A DNA stretch of 41,225 bases. It comes from Deltaproteobacteria bacterium. GTDB taxonomy: Bacteria; Desulfobacterota; Desulfobulbia; Desulfobulbales; Desulfurivibrionaceae. How positions within the stretch are numbered: position 1 is the first letter of the stretch; every line of letters begins with the position of its first letter. Both the position numbers and the translations under genes were made by a program. This document shows, one piece after another, positions 7,351-15,229 of the stretch. The notes under the pieces are model-generated. The model made no database searches, was not told where the DNA came from, and was given only the letters and a program-made list of their open reading frames with translations. Location of the stretch: positions 1 to 41,225 of the forward strand of contig JAJZPC010000016.1 of assembly GCA_021811385.1 (NCBI GenBank), written 5' to 3'.

Positions 7351-8415
7351 ATGCTCATCCTCGGCATTGAAAGCTCCTGCGATGAAACAGCTGCGGCGGT
7401 TCTGCGCGACGGCAACATCCTGCTGAGCAATGTCATCAACTCCCAAGTGGCCGTGCATAGCCCCTACGGCGGGGTGGTTCCGGAGCTCGCCTCCCGAAAA
7501 CATCTGGAAAACATCTATCCGGTGGTGGAGGCGGCCCTTACACAAGCAGGCGTCGTCCTGGACGATCTTGACGGCCTGGCCGTCACCCAGGGCCCGGGCC
7601 TTGTCGGCTCGCTGCTCATCGGCCTTTCCTTTGCCAAGGCCATTTCCGCGGTGAAGTCCATCCCCTATGTGGGGGTTGACCACATTGTCGGACACCTCCT
7701 CTCCCCCTTTCTGGAAAAGGAACAACCGGAATTCCCCTACATCGCCCTGGTTGCCTCGGGAGGACACTCCAGCATCTTCCTGGTCCGGAGCCACACCACC
7801 ATCCAGCCCCTGGGCAGAACCCGTGATGATGCGGCGGGCGAGGCCTTTGACAAGGTGGGCAAAATCCTCGGCCTTGAATATCCGGGCGGGCCGATTATCA
7901 GCCGTTTGGCCGAGCAAGGGAACCCTGCGGCCATCCCCTTCCCCCGCGCCTGGCTTGGAGCGGAAAGCCTTGACTTCAGCTTCAGCGGCCTGAAAACCTC
8001 GGTGGCCAACTATGTCCACCAGCACCAGCAGAAGAACGAACCATTCAACATTCCCGATGTCTGCGCTTCCTTTCAGGAGGCCGTTGTGGAGGTGCTGTGC
8101 GAAAAGGTGCTCAAGGCCGCGCAGATGCACGGGATCTCCACCGTTGCCCTGGCCGGAGGGGTGGCGGCCAACTCCCGGTTACGCGCTGCCCTGCAAAAAC
8201 TCGGCGCCCAGCGGAAGATCCGGATCTTCATGCCCTCCCTTGAGCTCTGCACGGATAATGCCGCGATGATCGCCCTGGCAGGCTATTATCATTTTGCCGA
8301 AAAATCCACGACCTCGTTTGACACCGATGCCTATTCCCGCTCGCCGTTTCTGCATCCGGATTTTGTTTTCGCAAAAAACCCGCCACCTTCGCCCGCGGTC
8401 CGCGCCCAGCCATGA
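7351..8415 (+). CDS. tsaD: tRNA N6-adenosine threonylcarbamoyltransferase TsaD
   Basis: Transfers the threonylcarbamoyl group to A37 of ANN-decoding tRNAs, with TsaB and TsaE. The 354-residue protein starts MLILGIESSCDETAAAVL, the family signature. The metal ligands H111 and H115 (HIVGH) are present, as are SGGHSS, the ATP-binding LAGGVAANSRLR and CTDNAAMIA with the third metal-binding Asp. Its stop overlaps the start of the DUF2062 gene (ATGA), and the following genes are packed within a few bases, so it heads a four-gene operon with rsmA and an alcohol dehydrogenase. The upstream 224-bp region separates it from divergent moaA. Confidence 0.97.
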   Translation: MLILGIESSCDETAAAVLRDGNILLSNVINSQVAVHSPYGGVVPELASRKHLENIYPVVEAALTQAGVVLDDLDGLAVTQGPGLVGSLLIGLSFAKAISAVKSIPYVGVDHIVGHLLSPFLEKEQPEFPYIALVASGGHSSIFLVRSHTTIQPLGRTRDDAAGEAFDKVGKILGLEYPGGPIISRLAEQGNPAAIPFPRAWLGAESLDFSFSGLKTSVANYVHQHQQKNEPFNIPDVCASFQEAVVEVLCEKVLKAAQMHGISTVALAGGVAANSRLRAALQKLGAQRKIRIFMPSLELCTDNAAMIALAGYYHFAEKSTTSFDTDAYSRSPFLHPDFVFAKNPPPSPAVRAQP

Positions 8416-8912
8416 AGCCCAACCGCGCCGCAAGATACTATTACCTGAGATTTCTCCGCCTGCAGGGTGACCCGCATTCCCTGGCCCTGGGGGTGGCCAT
8501 TGGTCTCTTTGTCGGCGTTACTCCGACCATCCCCCTGCACACCGCGCTCATCATTCTCTTCGTCTGGCTCCTGAAGGGAAATTTTTTTTCCGCCCTGATC
8601 GCGGCCACGGCCATCAGCAATCCCCTTACCTGGCTGCCGCAGTATTATTTCTGCTGGCGGTTGGGAGACTGGCTCCTGCCGGGGAATCTCTCCTGGGAGC
8701 GGATACAGGCTCTGCTGAACCTGCTTGCTTCCGACACGAACATCAAAGATACCCTCGCCTCCATCTGGCAGATGGGGCTCGATGCGGTTGCGGTCATGCT
8801 TGTCGGCGGAGTCCTGCTGGCAATCCCCTTTACCTGTGCCGGATATATTCTCGCCTTCAAGTTTTTCCGCGCTCTCCGCAAAAAGAGACAGGAAAAACAT
8901 ATTCTTAAATGA
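8412..8912 (+). CDS. DUF2062 domain membrane protein
   Basis: A 166-residue inner-membrane protein. After a short basic N-terminus comes the DUF2062 core (GDPHSLALGVAIGLFVGVTPTIP, then a hydrophobic helix and NPLTWLPQYYFCWRLGDWLL), with another hydrophobic segment near 125-150 (AVMLVGGVLLAIPFTCAGYI) and a basic tail. The molecular function of the family is not established. The start overlaps the tsaD stop by 4 bp and rsmA begins 6 bp after its stop, so translation is probably coupled. Confidence 0.88.
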   Translation: MKPNRAARYYYLRFLRLQGDPHSLALGVAIGLFVGVTPTIPLHTALIILFVWLLKGNFFSALIAATAISNPLTWLPQYYFCWRLGDWLLPGNLSWERIQALLNLLASDTNIKDTLASIWQMGLDAVAVMLVGGVLLAIPFTCAGYILAFKFFRALRKKRQEKHILK

Positions 8913-8918
8913 GACCAA

Positions 8919-9788
8919 ATGAGCAACGATCTTCCCATAAAAAAAATCCTCACCGAGCGCCAGCTGGCCCCCAGCAAAAAGCTGGGCCAGAATTTCCTGG
9001 TCCACCGGCAGACCGCGGAACGTATTGTCGAGTTGTCAGGGGTTACCCCGGACGACGCTGTTCTGGAACTTGGCGTGGGCTTGGGCTCCCTGACCCTGCC
9101 CCTGGCCGAGCGGGTCAGACAGGTGATCGGCCTGGAGCTTGATGCCGGGATCATCGCCTACCACCAGGAATGCCGGGATCTGCCCGACAACGTCACCCTC
9201 ATCCACCAGGATCTTCTCAAGGCCGACTTTTCCGCGCTGGCCGCCCAGACCAACGGCCCCCTGAAGATCCTGGCCAATCTTCCCTACTCCATCTCCAACC
9301 TGCTTCTTTTCAAACTCGTCGAGAGCCACGAATCCCTGGATTGGGCCGTGCTCATGCTGCAAAAAGAGGTGGGCCAGCGGATTACCGCCCCGGTGGGGTC
9401 CAAGGAATACGGGGTGCTCTCCGTCCTGCTCGCCGGCTGCGCATCGGTGGAAACCATCATGCAGGTGGGGCCAGGCCAGTTCCATCCCCGGCCCAAGGTT
9501 GACTCCGTGGTGGTGCGGATTACCTTCCGCCCGGTGCCGGCGCGGGTGGCGCAGCTCCCCGGTCATGACCGGAAACTGCTCCGGAGCATCGTCAACGCCG
9601 CCTTTGGCCAACGACGCAAGACACTGCGCAACTCCTTGAGCGCAGGGATGATCAACGGCCTATCCAGGGAACGGATTTCCACCCTGCTCAGCCAATCGGG
9701 GATCAACCCGGAAACCCGGGCGGAACGACTGACCATCGAGGATTTTGTCCGTTTGACCAACGCCGTGGCCGGCTGCGGACCAGGCTGA
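8919..9788 (+). CDS. rsmA: 16S rRNA (adenine1518/1519-N6)-dimethyltransferase
   Basis: Dimethylates two adjacent adenines in helix 45 of 16S rRNA late in 30S assembly, using SAM. The 289-residue protein shows the opening APSKKLGQNFLVH, the SAM-binding VLELGVGLGSLTLPLA, and the catalytic NLPYSIS motif. Further on are QKEVGQRITA and the C-terminal FGQRRKTLRNSL domain. Kasugamycin sensitivity is the classic phenotype of loss. It starts 6 bp after the DUF2062 gene and ends 4 bp before the alcohol dehydrogenase gene. Confidence 0.97.
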   Translation: MSNDLPIKKILTERQLAPSKKLGQNFLVHRQTAERIVELSGVTPDDAVLELGVGLGSLTLPLAERVRQVIGLELDAGIIAYHQECRDLPDNVTLIHQDLLKADFSALAAQTNGPLKILANLPYSISNLLLFKLVESHESLDWAVLMLQKEVGQRITAPVGSKEYGVLSVLLAGCASVETIMQVGPGQFHPRPKVDSVVVRITFRPVPARVAQLPGHDRKLLRSIVNAAFGQRRKTLRNSLSAGMINGLSRERISTLLSQSGINPETRAERLTIEDFVRLTNAVAGCGPG

Positions 9789-9792
9789 TCCC

Positions 9793-10956
9793 GTGCGCGA
9801 TTTTGTTTTTCACAATCCGACCAAGATCATTTTCGGCCCGAAATCCCTTGCGCAAACCGGCGGGCAAACTGCATCCCTTGGCGCCAAGGCCTTACTGGTC
9901 TCCGGCAGGGAGAACCTGAAAAAACTGGGGGTTTACCAGACGGTCCTTCACTCCTTGCACCAAGCCGGAATCGAGGTTGTCGAGCATGCGGGCGCGCAGC
10001 CGAACCCAATCTTGAGCCACGTCCGCCAAGGGATTGCCCTTGCGCAAAAAAACGGGACTGGGGTTGTTGTCGCCTTGGGGGGCGGCAGCGTCATCGACAG
10101 CGCCAAGGCCATTGCCGCCGGAGCCCTGGCAAGTCACGATGTGTGGGGATTTTTCAAGGGGAAAAAAAGCATCAAGACCGCCCTGCCGGTTATCGCCCTG
10201 CCCACCGTTGCCGGATCGGGATCGGAAACGAACAACGGCATGGTGCTCACCAACGAGGCAACCGGACAGAAGATCGGCATCGGCAACCGGCATCTCTTCC
10301 CGGCAATCGCCATCCTGGACCCCACCGTCACCTTCAGCGTTCCACCGGCCACAACCGCCTTCGGGGCAGTGGACGCCTTCAGCCATCTGCTTGAGTTCTA
10401 CCTGGACCGGGAAGAATCCTTTGCCCCGTTGCAGGATCATTACAGCGCCGGGCTCATGAAAACGGTGATGACCGCCTGCGAGGCAGCCTTGGCCAACCCC
10501 TTGGATTACCGGAGCCGGGCCGAACTCCTCTGGGCAAGCAGCCTGGCCCTCAACGGCATCAGCTCCACGGGGCTGGGCCGGGTCAGATTCCCCTTCCACC
10601 TGATCGAACACTCCCTCAGCGGTCTGCACAATATCCCCCATGGCGCAGGCCTTGCAGCCATCCTGCCGGGGGCCATGGCTTTCGCGGCACGGAACAACCC
10701 GGCCAGACACGCTCTTTTTGCCGCGCAGGTTTTCGGGGTGCGCGACGCGGACCAGCACCTCCTTGCCCGGGAGGGCATCCGACAGCTCAGCAACTGGCTG
10801 AAAAAAATAGCCGCCCCCACCTCGCTGTCGGATCTGGGCCTGTCGCGCAAGGATATCCCCGCCCTGGCGGAGAACACCAGGACGCAGGCAAGGCTGTGGC
10901 GGCTTAGTGCGTATCCGCCGGAGATTGTGGAGGCAATTCTGCAGGAGTGTCTTTGA
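9793..10956 (+). CDS. Iron-containing (type III) alcohol dehydrogenase
   Basis: A 387-residue NAD(P)H-dependent oxidoreductase that interconverts alcohols and aldehydes/ketones. The nucleotide-binding GGGSVIDSAKAIA is present. The metal ligands are intact: D194, H198 (DAFSH), H269 and H283 (in FHLIEH and PHG). The N-terminus (FHNPTKIIFG) and the TVAGSGSETNN motif resemble the butanol dehydrogenase (BDH/YqhD) branch. The GTG start lies 4 bp after rsmA. Its last 53 bp overlap the end of the convergent DUF3108 gene. Substrate cannot be predicted from sequence. Confidence 0.92.
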   Translation: MRDFVFHNPTKIIFGPKSLAQTGGQTASLGAKALLVSGRENLKKLGVYQTVLHSLHQAGIEVVEHAGAQPNPILSHVRQGIALAQKNGTGVVVALGGGSVIDSAKAIAAGALASHDVWGFFKGKKSIKTALPVIALPTVAGSGSETNNGMVLTNEATGQKIGIGNRHLFPAIAILDPTVTFSVPPATTAFGAVDAFSHLLEFYLDREESFAPLQDHYSAGLMKTVMTACEAALANPLDYRSRAELLWASSLALNGISSTGLGRVRFPFHLIEHSLSGLHNIPHGAGLAAILPGAMAFAARNNPARHALFAAQVFGVRDADQHLLAREGIRQLSNWLKKIAAPTSLSDLGLSRKDIPALAENTRTQARLWRLSAYPPEIVEAILQECL

Positions 10957-11836
10957 TGATGAAATGCCCGGCAGGCCCTGTGTATTCGACCAATTCCGCC
11001 GTCAGGGAGCCGATGACGATCTTCGCCTTGATCTTGGTGGGGATTCGCCAGGCATCGTCGGTAAGCCAGACCAAGGGATCCCCGATCTTTTCATAGAGCC
11101 CCTTGAACTTTAGATGCGGCTGGACCTTGATGATATTTTTCTTGCCCAGCACGCTTTCCTGCTCTTCCTTTCCTTCCACGCCAACGACCACCTCGTGCCG
11201 CTTTTTATCGGCAAAGGTCGGGACGATCATCGGGGCATCCCCGGTAAACGACAAGGCTCGCATGAAGAAAAACGAGGAAAACTCGTTATGCATGGGACCA
11301 TCGAGCTGATACACATCGGCTGGCTCGTCATTTTTACGATAGGAGACCCGAAACCTCTCCTGGTCATACAGGGTGAGCTTGCTGTTTATGCGACGCCCCT
11401 CCTTTTGCTGCATTTCATGACGGCTCGGCAAGCGCATCCGCCCTTGCACGATGGTACGGAACTTGTCCTCCACCGGATAGAATACCGCCAGCAGCCCGGC
11501 ACTCCTGGCGGTAACCTCGATGGCAAAGGTTTCATGGCCGTCGCCGATTTTATTGACCTGCATGACGAGCTCTCCCGCCTTTATCCCAAGCCAGCTGACC
11601 GTATAACGCAAGGTTTCCCCTCCGGCATAGGCGGTTTGCAACAACGCCTCATCAGGCCCGGTGCCAGGATTTGCTCCGGCTCCGCGAGGGGGAGAAGCAC
11701 GCACGACGAGAAAACCGTCGGCATCGATAAGCGCTTCGCCCCAGGCGAGGGACGAAAAAAGCAGGAAGCTCAGGATAAAAAGAGGAAGCATGCCTACTCG
11801 GACATTGGAGATATTTTTTGCCACCAGTATCTGCAC
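10904..11836 (-). CDS. DUF3108 domain exported protein
   Basis: A protein of about 310 residues with an N-terminal signal sequence (hydrophobic LPLFILSFLLFSSLAWG followed by EA). The rest matches DUF3108: LRYTVSWLGIKAGELVMQV, VEDKFRTIV, RMRLPSRHEMQQKEGRR, and a C-terminal WLTDDAWRIPTKIKAKIVIGSLTAELVEY segment. It is expected in the periplasm or outer envelope; the family's role is unproven. The GTG at 11836 has a GAGG ribosome site 6 nt upstream; an ATG at 11791 directly before the signal core is the alternative. Its 3' end lies inside the end of the convergent alcohol dehydrogenase gene. Confidence 0.82.
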   Translation of the reverse strand: MQILVAKNISNVRVGMLPLFILSFLLFSSLAWGEALIDADGFLVVRASPPRGAGANPGTGPDEALLQTAYAGGETLRYTVSWLGIKAGELVMQVNKIGDGHETFAIEVTARSAGLLAVFYPVEDKFRTIVQGRMRLPSRHEMQQKEGRRINSKLTLYDQERFRVSYRKNDEPADVYQLDGPMHNEFSSFFFMRALSFTGDAPMIVPTFADKKRHEVVVGVEGKEEQESVLGKKNIIKVQPHLKFKGLYEKIGDPLVWLTDDAWRIPTKIKAKIVIGSLTAELVEYTGPAGHFIIKDTPAELPPQSPADTH

Positions 11837-11887
11837 GAAAGCCTCATTCTAAAAAATATTATTACTTGATTAAGATCCTCATTTCCT

Positions 11888-11916
11888 TTGCGGTTTACCC
11901 CTAACCCTTTTATGAT
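11888..11916 (+). promoter_or_regulatory. Candidate promoter of the 11997 gene
   Basis: TTGCGG (11888-11893) and TATGAT (11911-11916) with a 17-nt spacer, about 80 nt before the start codon. The -10 matches 5 of 6, the -35 3 of 6. Confidence 0.4.
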
Positions 11917-11996
11917 ACGCACTTACAATATCATCGTTGCCGAGGAAACCCAACATCGCAGATACAGCCTCAGTGCAAAAAAATAGCGAGAAGACC

Positions 11997-12347
11997 ATGT
12001 CCGCCACCACTATGAAACAGTATGGCCAATTTACCGCCAACATGCACAGGGAATACGAACAGGCAGTGAAAAAAATGCGGGAAGAGCTGTCCCAAGGCCG
12101 GACATATGATCATGCCTGCGACACCTTGGTGGAGGTCAGCCAGGACATAAGGAACTTTGTCAGGGAGGATTTTCTCAAAATCATCATTGCGGAAGAGCAT
12201 TTCGGGGCAGGGATCGAAATCTCCGACATCGCTCTCTTGCTTGAACTTCCCTACGAACAGGTCGAATCCGCCAGGCTGGCCCTGCTCAACGACATGATCC
12301 GTGAAGCGGAGAATCACCTGGAGCGGCTGAACAAAAAAATCAACTGA
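11997..12347 (+). CDS. Conserved-looking helical protein of unknown function
   Basis: A 116-residue cytoplasmic protein not matched to a known family. It is predicted largely helical, with heptad-like stretches at 12-40 and near the C-terminus (REAENHLERLNKKIN). The segment GIEISDIALLLELPYEQVESARLAL resembles a helix-turn-helix, so a DNA-binding or adaptor role is conceivable but unproven. ATG at 11997 is preferred over a TTG 60 nt upstream because a GAGAAG site precedes it. It is monocistronic; the convergent zraP-like gene ends about 100 bp away. Confidence 0.7.
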   Translation: MSATTMKQYGQFTANMHREYEQAVKKMREELSQGRTYDHACDTLVEVSQDIRNFVREDFLKIIIAEEHFGAGIEISDIALLLELPYEQVESARLALLNDMIREAENHLERLNKKIN

Positions 12348-12388
12348 CCCTCGCTCCGACTTTGCGCTCACCAAGCAAGATTTACGGC

Positions 12389-12422
12389 AAAAAAAAGGTG
12401 GGCTCCGACGAGGAAGCCCACC
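12389..12422 (-). terminator. Rho-independent terminator of the ZraP-like gene
   Basis: Minus-strand stem GGTGGGCT / AGCCCACC (12422-12415 and 12404-12397) followed by eight T residues. It lies about 25 nt after the stop codon of the ZraP-like gene. Confidence 0.9.
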
Positions 12423-12448
12423 CAAGATCAAAAAAACACCTGACGGAA

Positions 12449-12883
12449 CTACCAGCGACAGGAGCGCCGCTGGGGGCCTGCGCCCATGCCCATGCCGCCA
12501 GGCCCGCCACAAAGACCAGGACCGAAACCGGCCTTGGCCAAACCCGCCTCCTGAGCCTTCTTGTGCATCTGGCCACGGAGGTCAAACAACTCTTCGGAGA
12601 GTTTTGCCGCTTTTTTCTCATCCGGCTTTTCCCCGCTCATGACCGCGTCCAGTTCGGTTTTCTTGGAAAACATCTTTTTGCGCAGCTCCGTGTTCTCGTT
12701 AAAAAATTTCTCCCTGGCCTTGATGGTCTCTTCGCTGGCCTGCCCCTGGCCTTGCCCCATGCCCATCATGGCACAACCGGGCCCCATGCCCGGTCCGCCT
12801 CCCCAGGGTTGCGCCTCGGCGAGCTGATACCCGGCCAGACCAAGCGTAGCTATCGCGGCAACGGCAAGTAATGTCTTTTTCAT
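12449..12883 (-). CDS. ZraP-like periplasmic zinc/envelope-stress protein
   Basis: A 144-residue secreted protein with a cleavable signal peptide (MKKTLLAVAAIATLGLAG...AEA, cleavage about residue 24). A Gly/Met-rich stretch with a Cys follows, then a charged helical core (TIKAREKFFNENTELRKKM ... LSEELFDLRGQMHKKAQEAG). The C-terminus is Gly/Met/Cys-rich and ends SCRW. This layout matches ZraP, the periplasmic zinc-binding chaperone of the CpxP/Spy/ZraP group, including the GMG-rich tail. An AGGAGG site precedes the ATG. A sigma-54-type promoter lies upstream and a ZraS-like kinase is divergent, as expected for a Zra system. Metal specificity is inferred. Confidence 0.82.
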   Translation of the reverse strand: MKKTLLAVAAIATLGLAGYQLAEAQPWGGGPGMGPGCAMMGMGQGQGQASEETIKAREKFFNENTELRKKMFSKKTELDAVMSGEKPDEKKAAKLSEELFDLRGQMHKKAQEAGLAKAGFGPGLCGGPGGMGMGAGPQRRSCRW

Positions 12884-12952
12884 TGTCTGTACCTCCTGAA
12901 CATATGGTGTTGAATGGAATGGATTGTAACGGTTTCTCTTGTCATCTTGCTG

Positions 12953-12970
12953 TTACAACAACCATGCCAA
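12953..12970 (-). promoter_or_regulatory. Candidate sigma-54 promoter of the ZraP-like gene
   Basis: Minus strand TTGGCATG then GTTG then TTGTA: the -24 GG (12968-12967) and -12 GT (12956-12955) are exactly 10 nt apart as sigma-54 promoters require. It matches the TGGCACG-N4-TTGC consensus with two mismatches. The predicted start is about 60 nt upstream of the gene. Confidence 0.65.
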
Positions 12971-13065
12971 CAAACACCGGAAGCACACAACGTACTGAAA
13001 TAAAAACATTTTTCACAAAACAACAAAAATCTTCCTGCACAAAATCAGAACAAAGAATGCGGACT

Positions 13066-13080
13066 GGATATTTTTTATCC
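13066..13080. promoter_or_regulatory. Upstream palindrome 1, candidate activator site
   Basis: Perfect 5-bp inverted repeat GGATA-N5-TATCC centred at 13073, about 130 bp upstream of the predicted sigma-54 transcription start. It is similar in form to palindrome 2. Confidence 0.5.
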
Positions 13081-13097
13081 ATGCCCCGGACGGCGTA

Positions 13098-13116
13098 TTG
13101 GTTATTTTTTACCCAA
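13098..13116. promoter_or_regulatory. Upstream palindrome 2, candidate activator site
   Basis: TTGG/CCAA outer arms with an inner TA pair around a T-rich core, centred at 13107. The centre is 34 bp (about three helical turns) from palindrome 1 and shares its T-rich core, as expected for paired enhancer sites of an NtrC/ZraR-type activator. Confidence 0.5.
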
Positions 13117-13282
13117 CTTGAAGCCCCTGGGAAACTCAAGACATGACCCCATGCCGTGACAACACCATTTCCCCGGCGGAAAGAGAAGCGGAACAACAAT
13201 TGCTTGTGCATCATAATCGTGGTTTTATAAAAATAGGCATACTCTCCGTGCGCAAGAAGATTTCCTCCCAGGACAAGGCATC

Positions 13283-15088
13283 ATGAAAAAAGAAACGAAG
13301 ATCGTCACCTCTCCCTTTGCCTATGCCTCCCCCTGGATTCTGGCCACCGCCATCGGGATGCTCATTGCCATTGTTTTTTTCTTTGCAGTCAACAACCTGC
13401 AGCGGGAAAAGCGGATCTTGACCGAAAGTCTTTTCAACAAGGGGCAGGCGATAGTCCGTTTTATCGGCGCGGGCACCAGGGCCTCGATGATGATGGGCGG
13501 CGCCAATCCCCAGCAGTTCCAGCACCTGATCGAACAGGCCGCCGGTGAATCCAGCATCCTTTATATCGCGGTTGCCGACAGCACGGGAAAAATCATGGCG
13601 CACAGCACTCCGGCCCTGGTGGGCGCCAATCTCGATCATCCCCTGCTCATCGACCCGGAACTGACTCCCCTTGGCAAATACCAGATCATCAGCGACCCGA
13701 AAACGAAACAAAAGGTCTTTGAGATTGTCGCGCCGTTCAAACCGTTCATGCGCGGTCGCGGGCGTTTTTTCAAACAACACATGCAGGCCATGCAACAACC
13801 GGGAAGAGCGACGCCGCCTGTCGGGAAAGGTCCGGGCGATGGCCCGCCCTGTCAATCTTTCCCGGGCCAGGAGGCCTGGCTGCCCGGAGAGAATCTCTCC
13901 ATTGTCGTCGGCCTTGACATGGCGGAACAGGACAAGATTATCCAGCAGGACCGGTACCACATGCTGTACATGTCCATCGCCATGCTGCTGGTGGCCATCG
14001 GCGGCTGGATCGCCCTGCTCACCGCGCAAAGCTACCGTTCCTCCCAGAAAACCCTCATGAACATGCGGGCCTTTACCGACCTGCTTATTTCCCGGTTGCC
14101 CGTGGGCATCATCGCCACCAATGCCGAGGGGCATATCCAGACCTTCAACAGCACCGCAGCAAGATTCACCGGAAAAACCCCGGCACAGACCGTTGGCCAC
14201 CCGCAAGCCACAGTCCTGCCGGAGATCGAGCAACTCATCCCTTCCGGAGAACATGCGGGCGAGGTGATCGACCGGGAGATCTTCCTGCCCCCGGATTCTC
14301 CAACGCCCAACCACCTGCGCGTCACCTCCGTGCCCATCACCGATACCCAAGGCAACACCATCGGCAGGGTGGTGCTCATGTACGATGTCACGGAGATCAA
14401 AAAACTCGAAGCCCAGGTCCGGCGGCATGACCGCCTTGTCGCCTTGGGAAAGATGGCCGCCGGCGTTGCCCATGAGGTAAGAAATCCGCTGAGTTCCATC
14501 AAGGGGTTCGCCACTCTGCTTGGCTCCCGCTTTCCGGCGGAAAGCGAGGAGGGGGAGGCGGCCAGGCTGTTGATCAACGAAGTGGAACGGCTCAACCGCA
14601 GCATCACCGAGCTGCTCACCTACGCCCGCCCCCTCCCCCTGAGTATGGCCGAGGTTGAGATCGAACCATTCATCGAGGCATCCCTTAAACTTATTCAGAG
14701 TGACGCCAGGGAGCTGGGTGTTGCCGTCCACCACGAGGTTGCCCAGAGGCGCAAACAGATGCGGTTGGACAAGGACCGGCTCAACCAGGTTTTGCTGAAT
14801 CTCTATCTCAACAGCCTGCAAGCCATGGAGCACGGGGGGCAACTAGAGGTGTCGGTGCGTGAGGGGGATCTGCCCGGCACCGTGGAAATAACTGTGCGGG
14901 ACACTGGCAGCGGGATCGCGGCGGATATTCTGGAGCGGGTCATGGACCCGTATTTCACCACCAAGCCGGAAGGCACCGGCCTGGGGCTGGCCATGGTCTA
15001 CAAGATCATTGACGAACACGGGGGCACGATAAAAATCGCAAGCAAGGAAGGACAAGGCACCACGGTGAGCATCATCCTCCCGGGGTAA
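13283..15088 (+). CDS. ZraS-like membrane sensor histidine kinase
   Basis: A 601-residue two-component kinase. Membrane helix 1 is at about 17-38 and helix 2 at 227-249. They enclose a periplasmic sensor domain with a Met/Gly patch (SMMMGGANPQQ) and an Arg/Gly/Pro-rich loop. A PAS domain lies at 265-370 (LPVGIIATNAEGHIQTFN). The HisKA domain has the phosphoacceptor H397 (GVAHEVRNPLSSIKG), and the HATPase carries N, G1 (DTGSGI), F (PYFTTK) and G2 (GTGLGLA) boxes. The layout matches ZraS/HydH, which senses zinc and envelope stress. It is divergent from a ZraP-like gene. The expected ZraR response regulator is not adjacent: the next gene is murA on the other strand, so the cognate regulator must be elsewhere. 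Confidence 0.88.
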   Translation: MKKETKIVTSPFAYASPWILATAIGMLIAIVFFFAVNNLQREKRILTESLFNKGQAIVRFIGAGTRASMMMGGANPQQFQHLIEQAAGESSILYIAVADSTGKIMAHSTPALVGANLDHPLLIDPELTPLGKYQIISDPKTKQKVFEIVAPFKPFMRGRGRFFKQHMQAMQQPGRATPPVGKGPGDGPPCQSFPGQEAWLPGENLSIVVGLDMAEQDKIIQQDRYHMLYMSIAMLLVAIGGWIALLTAQSYRSSQKTLMNMRAFTDLLISRLPVGIIATNAEGHIQTFNSTAARFTGKTPAQTVGHPQATVLPEIEQLIPSGEHAGEVIDREIFLPPDSPTPNHLRVTSVPITDTQGNTIGRVVLMYDVTEIKKLEAQVRRHDRLVALGKMAAGVAHEVRNPLSSIKGFATLLGSRFPAESEEGEAARLLINEVERLNRSITELLTYARPLPLSMAEVEIEPFIEASLKLIQSDARELGVAVHHEVAQRRKQMRLDKDRLNQVLLNLYLNSLQAMEHGGQLEVSVREGDLPGTVEITVRDTGSGIAADILERVMDPYFTTKPEGTGLGLAMVYKIIDEHGGTIKIASKEGQGTTVSIILPG

Positions 15089-15135
15089 GCGGTTCCCAGG
15101 AAAAAAACATGGCTCGATCTCTAAAATGAAAACGC

Positions 15136-15225
15136 GCAGCAGTGCCGCAGATGCGCGAAAGAGGCCCGCGACGTGTGCTATTGCACATGAGCTGGCCGAT
15201 GACAAAGCAGATGCGGTGCTGCTGC
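15136..15225. repeat. Imperfect long inverted repeat between kinase and murA
   Basis: A 19-nt arm at 15136-15154 pairs with 15207-15225 (15 of 19 positions). It encloses a perfect TGTGC-TATT-GCACA hairpin at 15174-15187. On the minus strand the structure is followed by short T tracts, so it may end the murA transcript; the kinase converges on it. Confidence 0.4.
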
Positions 15226-15229
15226 ACGT

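Noticed and set aside
13211-14842. 543-codon minus-strand frame opposite the ZraS-like kinase
   Set aside because: Frame shadow; histidine kinase motifs lie on the plus strand.
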